Assembly (NCBI GenBank): GCA_902604175.1
Contig: CACKXR010000009.1
Span: 1 to 33,102, forward strand
DNA: 33,102 nt
Direction of reading: 5' to 3'
Origin: an uncultured Pelagibacteraceae bacterium
GTDB taxonomy: Bacteria > Pseudomonadota > Alphaproteobacteria > Pelagibacterales > Pelagibacteraceae
Below, piece after piece: positions 19,863 through 28,498 of the stretch. Below the pieces are notes generated by a model. It had not been told where the DNA came from and made no database searches. It was given only the letters and a program-made list of their open reading frames with translations. Made by a program: the position numbers and the translations under genes. Positions within the stretch are counted from its first letter, which is position 1. Each line of letters starts with the position of its first letter.

Positions 19863-19869
19863 ATGCCAA

Positions 19870-19899
19870 AGTATATAGTGTCTTTATTACAAAAAACAA
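19870..19899 (-). promoter_or_regulatory. Candidate promoter of hflK in the 51-bp hflK-mrp divergent gap
   Basis: On the minus strand TTGTTT (19894-19899) and TATACT (19870-19875) are separated by 18 bases. The -10 ends seven bases before the hflK ATG, which would give a leaderless or nearly leaderless message. The same gap must also hold the mrp promoter on the other strand, where I see only weak boxes. This crowding is one reason to reject the upstream mrp ATG at 19863. Confidence 0.35.
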
Positions 19900-19913
19900 G
19901 TAATGATAGTTGT

Positions 19914-20738
19914 ATGTCTGATAAAAAGCCCGAACTTAGTGCCGCAATGAAACAAAAGCTTGAACCTAAGAAATTCACAAAAAATCCAATATTAGGAACC
20001 AAATTTACTATAGCAATTTCAAGTGCAAAAGGAGGTGTTGGAAAATCTACTTTTGCTACAAATTTAGCTTTAGCCTTAAAACAAGTTGGTTGTAAAGTTG
20101 GTTTGTTAGATGCTGACATTTATGGTCCCTCAATTCCAAAAATGTTCAATATTATCGAAAAACCAAAAAGTGACGGTCAAAAATTAGAACCTGTTGTAAA
20201 ATATGATATTCAATGTATGTCAATTGGTTTCTTGGCTGATCAACAGACACCCATGATATGGCGTGGCCCAATGGTTACAAGCGCAATTAAAACTTTTACT
20301 CAAAAAGTTAATTGGAAAGATTTAGATTTTATAATTGTTGATATGCCACCTGGCACAGGGGATACACAATTAACTTTTTCACAAGAAATAAAAATGGATG
20401 GTGCAATAATAGTTTCTACCCCACAAGAGGTTGCTCTTTTAGATGTAAAAAGAGGTATAAAAATGTTTGATAAACTTGGGGTAAAAATCTTAGGCTTAGT
20501 AGATAATATGAGTTTTTTTATTGGAGATGACGGTAAAAAATATAAAATATTTGGCGAAGGTGGTGTTAAAAAAACTGCAAATGAATTTGAAAAAGAATTT
20601 TTAGGTGAAATTCCAATTAATCCAGATGTAGGAAAAACTTCTGATGATGGAAAACCGTTGGTGGAAGCGAACCCAGATCATGAAATTTCAAAAATATATA
20701 TAGATTTTGCTAATAAAATTAAATCAACTTATCTTTAA
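19914..20738 (+). CDS. mrp: Mrp/NBP35-family iron-sulfur cluster carrier ATPase (ApbC-like)
   Basis: This is a P-loop ATPase of the Mrp/NBP35 (SIMIBI) class, thought to carry or load [4Fe-4S] clusters onto target enzymes. The deviant Walker A KGGVGKST is at residues 39-46 (from the 19914 start). [24 protein letters not shown] and VDMPPGTGD follow, all diagnostic of Mrp. The protein (274 residues) lacks the N-terminal MIP18/DUF59 domain of longer homologues. The CxxC expected after NMS is replaced by FIGDDG. The ATG at 19914 (MSDKKPEL) is preferred to one at 19863, which would abut the hflK start on the opposite strand. The 3' end overlaps thyX by 20 bases, tail to tail. Confidence 0.92.
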   Translation: MSDKKPELSAAMKQKLEPKKFTKNPILGTKFTIAISSAKGGVGKSTFATNLALALKQVGCKVGLLDADIYGPSIPKMFNIIEKPKSDGQKLEPVVKYDIQCMSIGFLADQQTPMIWRGPMVTSAIKTFTQKVNWKDLDFIIVDMPPGTGDTQLTFSQEIKMDGAIIVSTPQEVALLDVKRGIKMFDKLGVKILGLVDNMSFFIGDDGKKYKIFGEGGVKKTANEFEKEFLGEIPINPDVGKTSDDGKPLVEANPDHEISKIYIDFANKIKSTYL

Positions 20739-21666
20739 GATCAAAGGCAGTCATTAGCTCATTCCACTCTCTTTTTGAAAGACCTGAGCTATCTAAGTCA
20801 ACATTTTCACCTTTAATAAGTTTTTGTACAATTAATTTTCCTTTAGCTGAAACTTCTGTGCCTCCGACCCTGTAATCCATAAAAGCTTCATAAGTTATAG
20901 GAACCCATTTTTTCACAGTATCTAACATTATATCTGCGTAAACTCTTATTTCGTATTGTGCATGACTATCAGCTCTTAATCTTAAAAAATTCATTAGGTT
21001 TAGAAGATCAGTTTTCCAGTACCATTGGGTATAAGTATTTAAAGTCAAATTCATTCTTGCAAGTTCTCTTGCTAGGCCCTTTTTATTTTCATCTATAGTT
21101 GAGCCATCAAATCTTTCATTAAGCATTGTTTCATAATTGTCGTAAGTTCTCTCCGCATCACTTTTTAATAGTTCTAAAACTTCTTCTGCTTGTTTGCCCT
21201 CCAAAACATCTCCTCTACCTTGTCTATTGCTAGTAGATTGAGCAGCTAAATTTTCTTGCGTAGGTAAATAAAACTCTTTATCTAGAATTGAATATCTTGC
21301 AGAATATTCATTAACATTCGCAGTTCTGTGTCTAATCCACTGTCGAGCAATAAATATTGGTAACTTTATATGATATTTTATTTCACACATTTCAAACGGA
21401 GTACTGTGCCAATGTCTCATTAAATATTTGATTAATCCTTTATCAGTTGAAACTTGCTTAGTTCCTTTTCCATAAGAAACTCTAGCTGATTGAACAATTG
21501 AAGTATCATCCCCCATATAATCAACCACTCGAACAAAACCGTGGTCTAAAGCAGGAAGTGCTTCGTAAAGGACATTTTCAAGTTCTGGCACTGTAACTCT
21601 TTTAGTTTGATTGCTTTGAGATTGTTGATTTTTTATCTCTTCCGCTTGTTCTTTGGTAAGTTTCAT
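20719..21666 (-). CDS. thyX: Flavin-dependent thymidylate synthase
   Basis: ThyX makes dTMP from dUMP using methylene-tetrahydrofolate, FAD and NAD(P)H, replacing classical ThyA. The signature RHRx7S is present at R112-S122 ([11 protein letters not shown]). HWHSTPFEM and the [15 protein letters not shown] block near the C-terminus support FAD/dUMP binding. With the ATG at 21666 the protein has 315 residues, starting [10 protein letters not shown]. The frame stays open to 21789, but that extension is antisense to the tmRNA acceptor piece and does not look like protein, so I exclude it. No Shine-Dalgarno is near the ATG. A minus-strand TATTAAT/ATATAA region at about 21694-21705 could be its -10. 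Confidence 0.95.
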   Translation of the reverse strand: MKLTKEQAEEIKNQQSQSNQTKRVTVPELENVLYEALPALDHGFVRVVDYMGDDTSIVQSARVSYGKGTKQVSTDKGLIKYLMRHWHSTPFEMCEIKYHIKLPIFIARQWIRHRTANVNEYSARYSILDKEFYLPTQENLAAQSTSNRQGRGDVLEGKQAEEVLELLKSDAERTYDNYETMLNERFDGSTIDENKKGLARELARMNLTLNTYTQWYWKTDLLNLMNFLRLRADSHAQYEIRVYADIMLDTVKKWVPITYEAFMDYRVGGTEVSAKGKLIVQKLIKGENVDLDSSGLSKREWNELMTAFDLKDKLI

Positions 21667-21674
21667 GATTGTTA

Positions 21675-21704
21675 TTGAATCTGTTGTAATTCCTTTTATA
21701 TTAA
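21675..21704 (+). promoter_or_regulatory. Candidate tmRNA promoter, probably overlapping the thyX promoter
   Basis: On the plus strand TTGAAT (21675-21680) and TATTAA (21699-21704) are 18 bases apart; TATATT two bases earlier is an alternative with a spacer of 16. The predicted transcript start (about 21709-21711) coincides with the first hairpin of the tmRNA acceptor piece. The same A+T block read on the minus strand gives TTAATATAA, a possible thyX -10. Read by eye only. Confidence 0.4.
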
Positions 21705-21708
21705 TAAT

Positions 21709-21968
21709 GTTGGTTTTCCAACTACGACGATAAACGAATTTCGTAATAACCATTGCGGACGTGGGGGCAGTACCCACCACCTCCACCATTGCAACTTATG
21801 GGGGTGAACTAGATTCGACGAATGTCTAAAGGCTATTCTTTCGTTCGGGATTGTTCCACCGTGACGGGCTAATTTATAATTGCTAACGAAAGTTACGCAC
21901 TTGCTGCCTAATTAACTTAGTTAATTAAGCAAACGGGGTTTGGGGCACCTGGCAACAGAACGCCCCTT
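21709..21968 (+). ncRNA. ssrA: Transfer-messenger RNA, circularly permuted two-piece (alphaproteobacterial) form
   Basis: tmRNA rescues stalled ribosomes and tags the unfinished protein for proteolysis. The gene is permuted, with the acceptor piece first. A GTTGG-TTTT-CCAAC hairpin (21709-21722) opens it, followed by GCGGAC, a T stem GTGGG/CCCAC (21761-21777), the acceptor strand CACCTCC (21778-21784), and A plus an encoded CCA (21785-21788). After an 11-base spacer (21789-21799) the coding piece starts GGGGGTGAACTAGATTCGACG at 21800 (first 20 bases diagnostic). GGGGGTG pairs with CACCTCC over seven positions with one G-U. The tag frame lies at 21882-21911, followed by the ATTAAC-TTA-GTTAAT hairpin (21911-21925) and GC-rich pairings to about 21966. 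The outer ends are estimates. The T loop GGCAGTA departs from the usual TTCAANY. Confidence 0.93.
21882..21911 (+). other. tmRNA proteolysis tag reading frame (ANESYALAA)
   Basis: GCT AAC GAA AGT TAC GCA CTT GCT GCC TAA encodes A-N-E-S-Y-A-L-A-A and stop, with GCT as the likely resume codon. It matches the E. coli tag ANDENYALAA at both ends, including the YALAA tail read by ClpXP and its adaptors, but is one residue shorter. This confirms the tmRNA call and places the mRNA-like part in the coding piece. Confidence 0.88.
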
Positions 21969-21974
21969 AATTAA
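21921..21974. terminator. Hairpin region between the tmRNA and ppdK 3' ends (possible shared terminator)
   Basis: TTAATTAA at 21921-21928 can pair with TTAATTAA at 21967-21974, enclosing GGGGC (21942-21946) and GCCCC (21962-21966). On the plus strand it is followed by AATAATTATTTTTTT; on the minus strand it lies just after the ppdK stop. Part of it must also fold as the 3' domain of the tmRNA coding piece, so a terminator role is inferred rather than shown. Confidence 0.4.
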
Positions 21975-21979
21975 AATAA

Positions 21980-24637
21980 TTATTTTTTTAACTCTGCTTG
22001 AGCTGCTGCTAGTCTAGCGACTGGAACTCTATAAGGGGAACAAGATACATAATGGAGTCCTGCTTTCGCGCAAAAAGAAATACTTTTTGGATCACCACCG
22101 TGCTCTCCACAGATACCCAGTTTTATCTTCTTATTTTGCCTTTTTCCTTTTGAAACAGCAATCTCAACTAAATCTGAAACCCCTTCATCAATTGATACAA
22201 AAGGATCAATAGAAAATATTTTATTTTCTAGATAATCATTTAAAAATTTTCCACTATCATCCCTGCTAATTCCAAAAGTAGTTTGAGTTAAATCATTTGT
22301 ACCAAAACTAAAGAATTCTGCATGTTTTGCTATTTCTTTTGCCTTGATTGCTGCCCTAGGAAGCTCAATCATTGTCCCAACCATAAAGTCTATTTTTAAT
22401 TTATTTTCTTTTTGCACCATACTTCCTATTCTTTTAACTAAATCTTTCATTATTTTAATTTCGGCCTCTGTAGAAACCAAAGGAATCATTATTTCAGGAA
22501 AAGGTGACTTAATTTTATTTTTTTTAAGCTCACATAATGCTTCAAAAATTGCTCTACATTGCATCTCATATATTTCAGGAAATGATATAGCCAATCTGCA
22601 ACCCCTGTGACCTAACATTGGGTTTTGTTCATGAAGTTCATCAATTCTTGTTTCAACCTCTTTTACCGAAAGATTAACAATTTCTGCTAATTCATTAACT
22701 TCTTTATTTGATCTTGGTAAAAATTCGTGTAGTGGTGGATCTAATAATCTTACTGTAACTGGTAAGCCGCTCATAATTTTAAAAATTTCAGTAAAATCTT
22801 TTTTCTGATATGGCAAAAGTTTATCTAAAGCTCTAGCTCTGTCCTCTTTAGTTTTAGAAAGTATCATTTCCCTAACAGATAAAATTCTATCCTCATCAAA
22901 AAACATGTGCTCAGTCCTACAAAGTCCAATGCCTTCAGCACCAAAATCTCTAGCAGTTTTAGTATCTTTTGGGGTTTCAGAGTTAGTTCTTATATTTAAT
23001 TTTCTATAATTATCTGCCCAAGACATTAATTTTGAAAAGTCACCAGATATTTCTGGCTTTGCAGTGGGGACACTACCCTCTATTATTCTTCCTGTTGAGC
23101 CGTCTATTGTTATTATATCTCCTTCTTTAATTTCCATTGATGATGTTTTAAATGACTTATTTTCATAATTGATATCAATTTCACTTGATCCAGAAACGCA
23201 AGGCCTTCCCATTCCTCTTGCTACAACAGCTGCATGACTTGTCATACCGCCCCTTGCAGTTAATATTCCTTTAGCTGCATGCATTCCTTGTATATCCTCA
23301 GGTGAAGTTTCTACTCTAACCAATATTGTATCCTGCATCATTGATGTTAGTCTCTCTGCTTCTTCAGACGTGAATACAACCTTTCCACTCGCAGCACCTG
23401 GTGAAGCAGGTAAACCATTTGCAATAACATTTATTGAACTTTTTTCATCTAAAGTTGGATGCAGTAGTGTATCAAGTGAGTGTGGATCAATTCTTAGTAC
23501 AGCCTCTTTTTTTGAGATTAATTTTTCTTTAACCATATCAACTGCGATTTTGACTGCAGATTTTGCAGTTCTTTTTCCTGAACGAGTTTGGAGCATCCAC
23601 AACTTTTTATTTTCAACTGTAAACTCTACATCTTGCATGTTTTTGTAATGCTTTTCTAATTTTTTTAAGATCCTATAGAGTTGTTTATAAACTTTGGGCA
23701 TAGACTCTTGCATTGATGGGGCTTTGGCCTTAGCATTTTGTCTAGCTTTTTTAGTTATGTATTGTGGTGTTCTAGTGCCTGCCACTACATCCTCCCCTTG
23801 TGCATTGATTAAATATTCTCCATAAATTTCATTTTCACCATCTGATGGATTTCTTGTGAAAACAACACCAGTTGCACAATCATCTCCCATGTTTCCAAAA
23901 ACCATTGATTGAACATTAACCGCTGTACCCCACTCTGCAGGTATGTGATTTAATTTTCTATATATTTTTGCTCTCTTACTATCCCAAGATAAGAATACTG
24001 CACTAATTGCTCCCAACAACTGCTCGTTAACATCTTGTGGAAAATCTTTATTTGCTTTTTCCTTAACTGTTTTTTTAAAATCTTCAATTAGTCCATCCCA
24101 GTCGTTTTCATCTAAATCAGTGTCTAACAAAACACCCTTAGTAAGTTTATAATTCTCAATTAATTCTTCAAAATGATACCCTTCAACTCCCATCACTACA
24201 TTACCATACATTTGGATAAACCTTCTGTAGCTATCTTTAGCAAATCGACCATTTGAGGTTTTTGATGCAAGGGCTTTAACAGTTTTATCGTTTAATCCTA
24301 AATTTAAAATTGTATCCATCATGCCAGGCATAGAAACTCGTGCTCCAGATCTGACTGAAAGTAATAATGGATTTTTTAAATCACCAAATTTTTTTGAAAC
24401 TTCCTTTTCAACAGCCTTTAATTCTTTTTTAATAGATGTTATTATACTTTTACTGAGTTTTTTTTTGTCTCTATAAAATAAATCACATACTTTTGTAGAA
24501 ATAGTAAATCCAGGTGGAACAGGTAAACCCATTCGTCCCATTTCTGAAAGGTTAGCACCTTTTCCACCTAAAAAATTTCTGGGGATTTTGATTTTTTTAC
24601 TGTCTTTTGATTTGAAATTTAAAATTAGTTTTTTCAT
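21980..24637 (-). CDS. ppdK: Pyruvate, phosphate dikinase
   Basis: PPDK interconverts pyruvate, ATP and phosphate with phosphoenolpyruvate, AMP and pyrophosphate, in a glycolytic or gluconeogenic direction. The 885-residue protein is full length. The N-terminal ATP-grasp domain has LGGKGANLSEMGRMGLPVPP and SVRSGARVSMPGMMDT. The central swivelling domain has the phospho-histidine H468 in GGMTSHAA, with the neighbouring T466 at the position phosphorylated by plant and bacterial regulatory proteins. The C-terminal TIM barrel has GLCRTEHMFF and the catalytic cysteine C843 in GICGEHGG. The ATG overlaps the glyS stop (ATGA), so the two are coupled; glyQ-glyS-ppdK order is also seen in other alphaproteobacteria. 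Confidence 0.97.
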   Translation of the reverse strand: MKKLILNFKSKDSKKIKIPRNFLGGKGANLSEMGRMGLPVPPGFTISTKVCDLFYRDKKKLSKSIITSIKKELKAVEKEVSKKFGDLKNPLLLSVRSGARVSMPGMMDTILNLGLNDKTVKALASKTSNGRFAKDSYRRFIQMYGNVVMGVEGYHFEELIENYKLTKGVLLDTDLDENDWDGLIEDFKKTVKEKANKDFPQDVNEQLLGAISAVFLSWDSKRAKIYRKLNHIPAEWGTAVNVQSMVFGNMGDDCATGVVFTRNPSDGENEIYGEYLINAQGEDVVAGTRTPQYITKKARQNAKAKAPSMQESMPKVYKQLYRILKKLEKHYKNMQDVEFTVENKKLWMLQTRSGKRTAKSAVKIAVDMVKEKLISKKEAVLRIDPHSLDTLLHPTLDEKSSINVIANGLPASPGAASGKVVFTSEEAERLTSMMQDTILVRVETSPEDIQGMHAAKGILTARGGMTSHAAVVARGMGRPCVSGSSEIDINYENKSFKTSSMEIKEGDIITIDGSTGRIIEGSVPTAKPEISGDFSKLMSWADNYRKLNIRTNSETPKDTKTARDFGAEGIGLCRTEHMFFDEDRILSVREMILSKTKEDRARALDKLLPYQKKDFTEIFKIMSGLPVTVRLLDPPLHEFLPRSNKEVNELAEIVNLSVKEVETRIDELHEQNPMLGHRGCRLAISFPEIYEMQCRAIFEALCELKKNKIKSPFPEIMIPLVSTEAEIKIMKDLVKRIGSMVQKENKLKIDFMVGTMIELPRAAIKAKEIAKHAEFFSFGTNDLTQTTFGISRDDSGKFLNDYLENKIFSIDPFVSIDEGVSDLVEIAVSKGKRQNKKIKLGICGEHGGDPKSISFCAKAGLHYVSCSPYRVPVARLAAAQAELKK

Positions 24638-26703
24638 TTTTGAGAGTCTATTAAAGAAAAATTAACATAGTTATTGAAGGTTTTACATAAGATTTGGATA
24701 AGTTCTAGTCTATTTTTTCGAATACCTGGGTCAACGTCATTGACTATAACATTGTCAAAAAAATCGTTAATTACTTTTTTTGCATCAAATAAATTATCTA
24801 GAGTTTCAGAATAAACTTCATCTTTATTAATTGAAGAAAAATATTTCCTTAAATCATTTATTTTTTTAAACAAATTTTTTTCAAAATCTGTCTTAAAAAT
24901 ACTGGGGTCAGTTTTACTTGAAATATCAAAATTCTGTCCTTTCAATTCACTTTCTAGGATATTTGAGGCTCTTTTGTAACTTGATATTATTTCGTTTCCA
25001 TTTGACTTAGAAATTATTTTGTCTAAATATTTTGCCTTTTCAAAAATTACTACAAGCTGATCTAAATTATGTGAATTGATAGATGCTTGAATAATATCAT
25101 TTCGAATATTTTCTTCCTTCATATAGAATTTTAGTCGATCCATTAGAAATTCAGAAAGTTCTTTTTCTAGTAGTTTATTTTCAAATTTGAAGCCTTGATC
25201 TATGTAAAGTGAAGCTGAATAGTTAATCAAATCTCTTATTTTAATTTGATTTTTATTTTCGATAATTATTCTAATTACTCCTAAAGTTAACCTTCTAAGA
25301 GCAAATGGGTCTTTAGAACTTGTTGGCTTTTGGTTAATTCCAAAAAAACCTACAAGGGTATCTATTTTGTCTGATAGAGCTAGTGCTATACTAAAAGGTT
25401 TTTTGGGAACCTTAGACCTAGAACCTGAAGGTAAATATTGTTCACTTATTGATAGTGCTACATCCTTGTCAAAACCTTGTGCTTCAGAAAAATAACCACC
25501 CATAATCCCTTGAAGTTCAGGAAACTCACCAACTAGTTCAGATAATAAATCGACTTTAGAGATTGATGCTGATAATTCTGCTTTTTCTTTGCTAATTAAT
25601 AGTTCATCTGAAAGCATTCCTCCTAGCTTTCTCATTCTTTGAACTTTATCAAAATAACTTCCCAAACCTTTAAAATAATTCATGGATTTTAAATTTGAGA
25701 CTTGTTTTACTAAATTTTGAGATTTATCTTTTTGCCAAAAGAACTTTGCATCTGTAAGTCTTGCCTCTACTACCCTCTCATTACCTAACTTTATTAAACC
25801 TTTAAGATCTTTTTTGTTTGAAACAACTAAAAATTCGTTCGTAATACCACCCTTATTATCAAAAGTAGGGAAATATTTTTGATGGTATTGCATTGTGATT
25901 ATTAAAATCTCTTTTGGTATTTTTAAAAAATCTTTATTAAACTGACAAACAAGAACATTGGGTTGATCTGTTAAATCAACAACTTCTTCCAACAGCTCCG
26001 GATTTTGCTCTATAACAATATTTTTCTTTTTTAAAAGTAAATGAAATTTTTTTTCAATAATTTTTTTTCTTTCAACAGGGTCGATTATTATTTGTTTCTT
26101 TTTAAAAAAATTTTTATATTTTTTGAAATCAGAAAATTTTATTTTCTTTTCTTCAAAATCTTTATCTTCAAAAGTTAAATTAGATGACTGAATATGATGA
26201 AATTTAAATATTAGTGTTTTTTTATTAAAGATTGCCAAAATGGACTTGAGCGGTCTACCCCAATTTAAACTAAAATTCCCCCAGCGCATTGATTTTTTCC
26301 ATTGAATTTTATCTAATATTTTTGGAACAAACTCCTCTAATAACTCGTGGGTATAAAGTTTTTTTGATTTTGTTTTAAAGAAGAAAAAGTTACCTTTTTC
26401 TGTTTCTTTTTCATAAAGATTTTGTTTTATAGTTTGATTTGATCTTATAAAGCCCTCTATAGCTAGATCTGGAGCTTTTGTACTCGGACCTTTTATTTCC
26501 TCAGACTTCAGAACTGTTTGTTTTTTAAGTCCTTCAAATAATATTACCAATCTATTCGGGGTTGAATAGGAAGAACTTCTTGTAAATGGAATAGATTTCT
26601 CTTCAAAGAAATCATTAAAAGATTTCAGTAAGTTTTCCCTTAAATTTTTTTGAAGACCTGCAGGTATTTCCTCGCTAAATAGTTCTAAAAAAAACTCAGA
26701 CAT
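24634..26703 (-). CDS. glyS: Glycyl-tRNA synthetase beta subunit
   Basis: The beta subunit of the heterotetrameric (alpha2-beta2) bacterial glycyl-tRNA synthetase, which holds most of the tRNA-recognition surface. The 689-residue protein begins with the conserved FFLELFSEEIPAG block. It contains MRWGNFSLNWGRPLKSI (around 160-176), LTDAKFFWQKD, the HD-like GEFPELQGIMGGYF region, PFALRRLTLGVIRII near 488-502, and a C-terminal anticodon-binding-like domain. The sequence is very lysine-rich, as is usual for a drifting subunit in an A+T-rich genome. It is 3 bp from glyQ and overlaps ppdK by 4 bases. Confidence 0.95.
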   Translation of the reverse strand: MSEFFLELFSEEIPAGLQKNLRENLLKSFNDFFEEKSIPFTRSSSYSTPNRLVILFEGLKKQTVLKSEEIKGPSTKAPDLAIEGFIRSNQTIKQNLYEKETEKGNFFFFKTKSKKLYTHELLEEFVPKILDKIQWKKSMRWGNFSLNWGRPLKSILAIFNKKTLIFKFHHIQSSNLTFEDKDFEEKKIKFSDFKKYKNFFKKKQIIIDPVERKKIIEKKFHLLLKKKNIVIEQNPELLEEVVDLTDQPNVLVCQFNKDFLKIPKEILIITMQYHQKYFPTFDNKGGITNEFLVVSNKKDLKGLIKLGNERVVEARLTDAKFFWQKDKSQNLVKQVSNLKSMNYFKGLGSYFDKVQRMRKLGGMLSDELLISKEKAELSASISKVDLLSELVGEFPELQGIMGGYFSEAQGFDKDVALSISEQYLPSGSRSKVPKKPFSIALALSDKIDTLVGFFGINQKPTSSKDPFALRRLTLGVIRIIIENKNQIKIRDLINYSASLYIDQGFKFENKLLEKELSEFLMDRLKFYMKEENIRNDIIQASINSHNLDQLVVIFEKAKYLDKIISKSNGNEIISSYKRASNILESELKGQNFDISSKTDPSIFKTDFEKNLFKKINDLRKYFSSINKDEVYSETLDNLFDAKKVINDFFDNVIVNDVDPGIRKNRLELIQILCKTFNNYVNFSLIDSQK

Positions 26704-26706
26704 TTT

Positions 26707-27591
26707 TTAATTTTGACTATCTATCCAAATCCCAGCAGCAGACTTAGTGATTTCACGAATTCTTCCAATGTAACCTGCTCTTTGTGCAACACTTATTGCT
26801 CCCCTAGCATCTAAAATGTTAAATACGTGGCTTGCTTTTAAACATTGATCATACGCAGGTAGTGAAACCTTTTTTTCAACTAATGATTTTGCTTCTGACT
26901 CATGCATATCAAACATTTTAAATAATTGTTCAACATTAGCATGCTCAAAATTATAAGCAGAAAACTCTTTTTCAGCCTGGTGAAAAACTTCCCTGTATTT
27001 TATATCCTCATCGTTCCATAACAAATCGTAAACATTTTTTTGTTGTTGTGTGAACATACAGATTCTCTCTAAACCATAAGTAATTTCTACTGAAACTGGT
27101 TTGCATTCATAACCAGCCATTTGTTGAAAGTAAGTGAATTGAGTAATTTCCATTCCATCACACCAAACTTCCCACCCTAAACCAGCTGCACCTAATGTAG
27201 GACTTTCCCAGTCATCTTCAACAAATCTGATATCATGATCATTGTGATGAATTCCAATTGTAGTAAGACTATTTAGATAAAGCCTTTTTATATTTTCAGG
27301 AGAAGGTTTAATCAAAACTTGAAATTGATAATAATGTTGAAGTCTATTAGGATTTTCACCATATCTACCATCCGTTGGTCTCCTCGATGGCTGAACATAA
27401 GCTGCTTTCCATGGTTGAGTGCCCAAAGATCTAAGAGTTGTGGCAGGATGGAACGTGCCAGCTCCAACTTCCATATCATATGGTTGAAGAATAATACATC
27501 CTTGTTTGCTCCAAAATTTTTGAAGATTTAAAATAGTTTCTTGAAAGGTTTGAAATTTTGGTTTTTGTTTTTTTTTATTTTTAGAAACCAT
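26707..27591 (-). CDS. glyQ: Glycyl-tRNA synthetase alpha subunit
   Basis: The catalytic alpha subunit that activates glycine with ATP. The 294-residue protein is highly conserved. A lysine-rich leader of about 12 residues is followed by [31 protein letters not shown], and the class II synthetase motif-2 region [38 protein letters not shown] and [12 protein letters not shown] (motif 3) come next. The ATG lies 11 bases inside the end of the upstream S49 peptidase gene. Confidence 0.97.
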   Translation of the reverse strand: MVSKNKKKQKPKFQTFQETILNLQKFWSKQGCIILQPYDMEVGAGTFHPATTLRSLGTQPWKAAYVQPSRRPTDGRYGENPNRLQHYYQFQVLIKPSPENIKRLYLNSLTTIGIHHNDHDIRFVEDDWESPTLGAAGLGWEVWCDGMEITQFTYFQQMAGYECKPVSVEITYGLERICMFTQQQKNVYDLLWNDEDIKYREVFHQAEKEFSAYNFEHANVEQLFKMFDMHESEAKSLVEKKVSLPAYDQCLKASHVFNILDARGAISVAQRAGYIGRIREITKSAAGIWIDSQN

Positions 27592-28384
27592 ATCTTTGCC
27601 AAATTGACCTCTCGTCTAAAATATTTGCAAATTGATCTATTTGATTAGAAGAAGAAAGTTTTTGACTTAACCATCCTTTAGTCTTTTCAAATTTTTTAAT
27701 TATTACATCATCTCCAAATCTTTCTTTCAAAATTTCATGAGCGTTTCCTATTCCATCTACTAATCCCAATGTTTTTGATTTACTACCTGACCAAAATTCA
27801 CCCGAGAAAAGTTCAACTTCAGATTTTTTTAATTTAGCACCTCTGCTTTTTTCAACAACATCAATAAAATCTTTATGTAAGTCTAATTGAATGTTTTTAA
27901 GTCTCTCTATATCTTCATTTTTTTCTTCAAGAAAAGGATCAAGAGTACTTTTATTTTTACCAGCTGTATGAACTCTTCTCTCAACACCAATTTTTTTTAT
28001 TAATTCTGTAAAACCAAATGATGAATAAATAACTCCAATTGATCCTATAATAGAACTTGAGTTTGCATAAATTTCATCCCCAGCACATGCAATAAGATAG
28101 CCTCCAGAGGCAGCTACATCCTCTGCAAATACTATTACTTGTTTGTTATTTTTTTTTGCTTGCTGTCTTATAAAGCTATAAATTAGATGGGATTGAACAG
28201 GAGATCCACCTGGTGAATTTATAGTAATTGCAACACATTTGGCTTTTTTCAAAGAAAAAGCTTTTTTAATTATCTCTTCTTGGCCAGCAAAATCTATACC
28301 TTGTTTAAATTTTCCTGCATTTCCTATCACACCACTAAGCTTTAAATGAGCTACTATTTTTTTCTTTTTAAAAAAAGAGAACAT
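27581..28384 (-). CDS. sppA: S49-family signal peptide peptidase (SppA/SohB-like)
   Basis: A membrane-associated serine protease with a Ser-Lys dyad that degrades signal peptides or other membrane fragments. At 267 residues it is a single-domain (short) SppA. The substrate-groove motif INSPGGS is near residue 55, the nucleophile S93 is in [17 protein letters not shown], and the general-base lysine is K145 in [16 protein letters not shown] near 213 is also typical. The N-terminus ([13 protein letters not shown]) has no strong membrane segment, so the protein may be peripheral or cytoplasmic. It heads the run sppA-glyQ-glyS-ppdK and is divergent from ispB. Confidence 0.92.
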   Translation of the reverse strand: MFSFFKKKKIVAHLKLSGVIGNAGKFKQGIDFAGQEEIIKKAFSLKKAKCVAITINSPGGSPVQSHLIYSFIRQQAKKNNKQVIVFAEDVAASGGYLIACAGDEIYANSSSIIGSIGVIYSSFGFTELIKKIGVERRVHTAGKNKSTLDPFLEEKNEDIERLKNIQLDLHKDFIDVVEKSRGAKLKKSEVELFSGEFWSGSKSKTLGLVDGIGNAHEILKERFGDDVIIKKFEKTKGWLSQKLSSSNQIDQFANILDERSIWQRYGF

Positions 28385-28424
28385 AAATATTTATTATAGA
28401 ATTATTAATTGAATATAAAGACTA

Positions 28425-28452
28425 CTTATAATTGAAGAATAAGGTGCGTCAA
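28425..28452 (-). promoter_or_regulatory. Candidate sigma-70 promoter of the sppA-glyQ-glyS-ppdK run
   Basis: On the minus strand TTGACG (28447-28452, five of six consensus) is followed after 16 bases by TATAAG (28425-28430, five of six). This predicts a start near 28418 and a 34-base leader without a Shine-Dalgarno. A second -10, TATAAT at 28393-28398, lies eight bases before the ATG and would give a nearly leaderless message. Both may be used. Confidence 0.5.
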
Positions 28453-28478
28453 TTGATAAGTAATAAATAAAAGTTAAT

Positions 28479-28484
28479 TATACT
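28479..28484 (+). promoter_or_regulatory. Candidate -10 box of ispB
   Basis: TATACT (five of six consensus) ends 14 bases before the ispB ATG. The nearest -35-like element, TTGATA at 28453-28458, is 20 bases upstream, longer than ideal. The 114-bp gap 28385-28498 is divergent and otherwise holds only A+T-rich sequence. Confidence 0.3.
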
Positions 28485-28498
28485 AGTTTAAAATTTAT

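Noticed and set aside
19863-19913. Upstream ATG of mrp (adds 17 residues)
   Set aside because: It would abut the divergent hflK start codon and leave no promoter space. The segment is not typical of Mrp, so 19914 is preferred.
19748-20119. 123-residue frame antisense to mrp and overlapping hflK
   Set aside because: It covers conserved mrp and hflK codons on the other strand and frame, with no recognisable domain. It is a shadow.
21667-21789. N-terminal extension of ThyX by 41 residues
   Set aside because: The stretch is complementary to the tmRNA acceptor piece and its residues do not resemble ThyX. The family-like start is at 21666.
28385-28498. Possible small RNA or riboswitch in the sppA-ispB gap
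   Set aside because: Only promoter-like boxes and A+T-rich sequence are seen, with no stable stem or known aptamer core.
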